Of a DNA stretch of 64,000 bases, positions 53,049-64,000 are shown one piece after another. The position numbers and the translations under genes are program-made. Below the pieces are notes generated by a model. That model was not told the origin of the DNA. It did not search any database and saw only the letters and a list, made by a program, of their open reading frames with translations. The number at the start of each line of letters is the position of its first letter. The stretch's first letter is position 1. Origin of the DNA: Paulinella micropora (taxonomy: Eukaryota > Cercozoa > Imbricatea > Euglyphida); NCBI GenBank assembly GCA_009731375.1, contig BJOX01000150.1, forward strand, positions 444,512-508,511, read 5' to 3'.

Positions 53049-53133
<85 letters not shown>
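52888..53133. repeat. (CTA)n microsatellite
   Basis: CTA repeats bounded on the left by the LINE family 1 RT fragment and on the right by a LINE family 2 3' end. Confidence 0.97.
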
Positions 53134-53200
53134 GCGTAGGCCTTCGATTTAATGAAGTTACTTGTACACTCTGGTCATCCATACAAAAATGTTAATATAT
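53134..53200 (+). mobile_element. LINE family 2, 5'-truncated 3' end, copy 3
   Basis: Begins GCGTAGGCCTTCGATTTAAT right at the (CTA)n boundary, then follows 49605 onward for about 65 bp before an A-rich tail. Confidence 0.65.
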
Positions 53201-53475
53201 TAGAATAAAAAAAACCAAAAGGTTATTGATATTATTAAACTAATCTGTTGTGATATTAAAAAAAAAGGTCTAGCTTCGTGAAAAAAAAAAAAAAAAAAGG
53301 AGAGATCAAGAAGGGGAAAATATATTAAGGGGATGGTGTCCCCAACGACACTAAGAAACATTAAACGTGGACAAACCGTTTAGGGTTTCTTTCTTTGGAT
53401 AGTAGAAAAGATGATAAGATATATATATATGTATATATATGTATATATAATATATATATGTATATATATGCATAA

Positions 53476-53516
<41 letters not shown>

Positions 53517-53521
53517 CATGC
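53201..53521. repeat. A-rich spacer with (TA)n and (GA)n
   Basis: A-runs, then TA repeats (53419-53498) and GA (53499-53517). The TA/GA tract is the tail-side neighbour of the next LINE copy. Confidence 0.85.
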
Positions 53522-53710
53522 ACGGTGGCACTCGCAAAAGCTGGAAGACACGAGGTGACTCCCCAGGGGGTTTGGCTAACCACACTCCGGCGGATGTGAT
53601 CAATGCTTAACTTGTCCCACACTCAGGTATCACCTGATGATGAGGTGTCCAACGCCCCTCTTAAGGCCCGTAGGCAGTGTGTCAGTATGGCTGCAATTGC
53701 AGGAGATACG
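53522..53710 (-). mobile_element. LINE family 1, 5'-truncated 3' end
   Basis: 189 bp homologous to 51883-52066 (roughly 85-90% by eye). It is flanked by TA/GA repeats at its 3' side and cut exactly where a (CTA)n tract starts. Confidence 0.8.
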
Positions 53711-53711
53711 T

Positions 53712-53783
<72 letters not shown>

Positions 53784-53796
53784 ACTACTTACTACT

Positions 53797-53838
<42 letters not shown>

Positions 53839-53849
53839 TACTGCTACTG

Positions 53850-53888
<39 letters not shown>

Positions 53889-54012
53889 ACTACTTACTAC
53901 TACTACTACTACTACTACTCCTACTACTACTACTACTACTACCATCGGATTATAGTCTCCGCCAAGGGCAACGCTATCCTTATTCTTACTACTACTACTA
54001 CTACACTACTAT

Positions 54013-54070
<58 letters not shown>
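53711..54070. repeat. (CTA)n microsatellite
   Basis: Long CTA tract with CTTA and CTG variants and one unique 55-bp insert at 53940-53990. Confidence 0.97.
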
Positions 54071-54071
<1 letters not shown>

Positions 54072-54125
54072 GAATGCCTATTTTCTTGTTTACTCATATC
54101 TACTTCTATCTGCTACTGCAGGAAG

Positions 54126-62876
<8,751 letters not shown>

Positions 62877-63519
62877 ACGCGCCTCCTACCGGCATGCCCT
62901 CGCCAAGAACAACAACACTGGACTGGTTTGATGTCCTTGTCCTTTTCTCTTCACTCGCATCCACAATTTAGAGTAATATTGTATGAAAGTTACATTACTA
63001 CATAATTTACGCACACACTTGGAAGTTTAATAATATTGTCAAATTATTGAATCATTGTACTATATAAATTATTATTAAGTAATAAACTTTACCATTCCTC
63101 CCCTTCCTCCACTGCGACGGATGCTGGCAACACTGACACTATTATTACATTACAATCGGGACATTCAAGTGTCAAAGTCAACCGTCAGTTTGAATCACTG
63201 CAGTCATAATGATAGACCGTAAGCTCTACCCTCACGAAGCTCTGGAAGATTAGATATTTACTGAGAATAAACAAACTGATTCAGCAACAAACCTCACTCG
63301 ACAAAAGGGAGATTCGTGGCTGAAACCAAGTGGCCAGTGGGAACAGCTGACTGTGACAGTGGCAAATGCCTTGGGCCCGTTCGGCCCGCACTTTAGTTAT
63401 TAAAATAGAGTGTGAATTCCCGGGGACTTTTCCCCATCGGATTATCATTATTAATATTAATAATAATATATTTGTTGGCGTTCCACTCATATTGGCGGCT
63501 ACCGTGGCATATAATATAA
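62877..63519 (+). other. ENT 3' flank and intergenic sequence
   Basis: AT-rich after the stop, with a polyadenylation signal at 63081-63086. No further gene recognised. Confidence 0.6.
63081..63086 (+). promoter_or_regulatory. Polyadenylation signal AATAAA
   Basis: Canonical AATAAA 205 bp after the ENT stop codon in an AT-rich context. The cleavage site is not determinable. Confidence 0.6.
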
Positions 63520-63690
63520 ATATTTTTGCAGGTTCTGGTCGAAAAGAATATATTTATTTATGCCTATCGTGCCTTGAACTTCCGTTACTTGAATCATACT
63601 ACACTGAACTTGTGACCAATTCAATTCACTCCGCTACTGAGTAACACAATCCTCTGTTCTTATATAAATAAGGATCAAAGATGCCACCGG
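63520..63690 (+). repeat. Dispersed repeat, relative of 44590-44905
   Basis: Ordered block similarity with the reverse complement of 44590-44905, as described for that repeat. Confidence 0.6.
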
Positions 63691-64000
63691 AGTCACTGTA
63701 CTGATTCATATAATATCACTAGCCTACGGTATGTGTTATATTAGGTGACTCCCGGGCCCATACTTTCTTACTCAGTCAATACTCACTTGAGACGTTAGAT
63801 GGTGGTAGGTCAATAATCTTCTTTTCGTCAGAGAGGCCTCACTAGACAGTGGGACCGCAGCCCTGAGGACTGAGTCTACTATGATTCAAACTGATATTAA
63901 TATACTACTAATCATAGTATATGCTTCAACTTACAGCGGATAGGTGACTGAGTGAGGTAGCTGAGCTACGTCTGACTCTCACCGTCTCACAATTCTTCTC
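63691..64000. other. AT-rich sequence, no gene seen
   Basis: No recognisable feature to the end of the window. Confidence 0.5.

Overview
The window is eukaryotic DNA from an organism I cannot name. It holds a spliced gene with at least 13 exons, several families of LTR and non-LTR retrotransposons, and very long di-, tri- and tetranucleotide repeats. No operons, bacterial ribosome sites, CRISPR arrays or tRNA/rRNA genes were recognised. A protist, an alga or another repeat-rich non-model eukaryote would fit. Eight runs of N mark assembly gaps.

Layout. 1-1975 is mostly microsatellite, with one short dispersed element. 1987-3738 is a cellular gene for a 583-residue protein of no known family. 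It has an apparent N-myristoylation signal, an array of 11-residue amphipathic repeats (encoded by 66-bp DNA units) and a hydrophobic Gly/Ala-rich C-terminal region. 4529-25134 is a Ty3/gypsy-type LTR element (family B, copy 1, minus strand). A second, apparently intact Ty3/gypsy-type element (family A, 4578-14535, minus strand, one 3010-residue Gag-Pol ORF) is inserted into its 3' LTR. 26099-28465 is a decayed element (C) with a half-tRNA-type primer site and a Gag remnant carrying CCCH and CCHC zinc fingers. 29797-40405 is family B copy 2 on the plus strand, so the two B copies form a head-to-head inverted pair of about 10 kb arms. 40807-42605 is a scrambled Ty1/copia remnant. 42606-54120 holds non-coding DNA, microsatellites, gaps and two families of 5'-truncated LINE fragments. 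54126-62876 is a gene for an equilibrative nucleoside transporter (ENT/SLC29 family) on the plus strand; most of its introns carry CATA, GATA or CTAT repeats.

How the parts relate. Families A and B belong to one lineage. Both have a retropepsin-like motif reading D-T-M instead of D-T-G, a conserved block between protease and reverse transcriptase, a D-D-35-E integrase, the same kind of primer site starting TGGAG, 4-bp target duplications, and a shared C-terminal domain after the integrase. They differ in how Pol is made. A fuses Gag and Pol in one frame. B places a single in-frame UGA between them in both copies, which suggests stop-codon readthrough. The LTRs give an insertion order: B copy 1 is oldest (LTRs about 2% different plus indels), while B copy 2 (one mismatch) and A (one 4-bp indel) are recent. 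The best candidates for something undescribed are the myristoylated 11-mer repeat protein, the A/B lineage with its DTM protease, UGA readthrough and new C-terminal domain with an AT-hook in A, and the repeated association of short elements and LINE ends with microsatellite boundaries.
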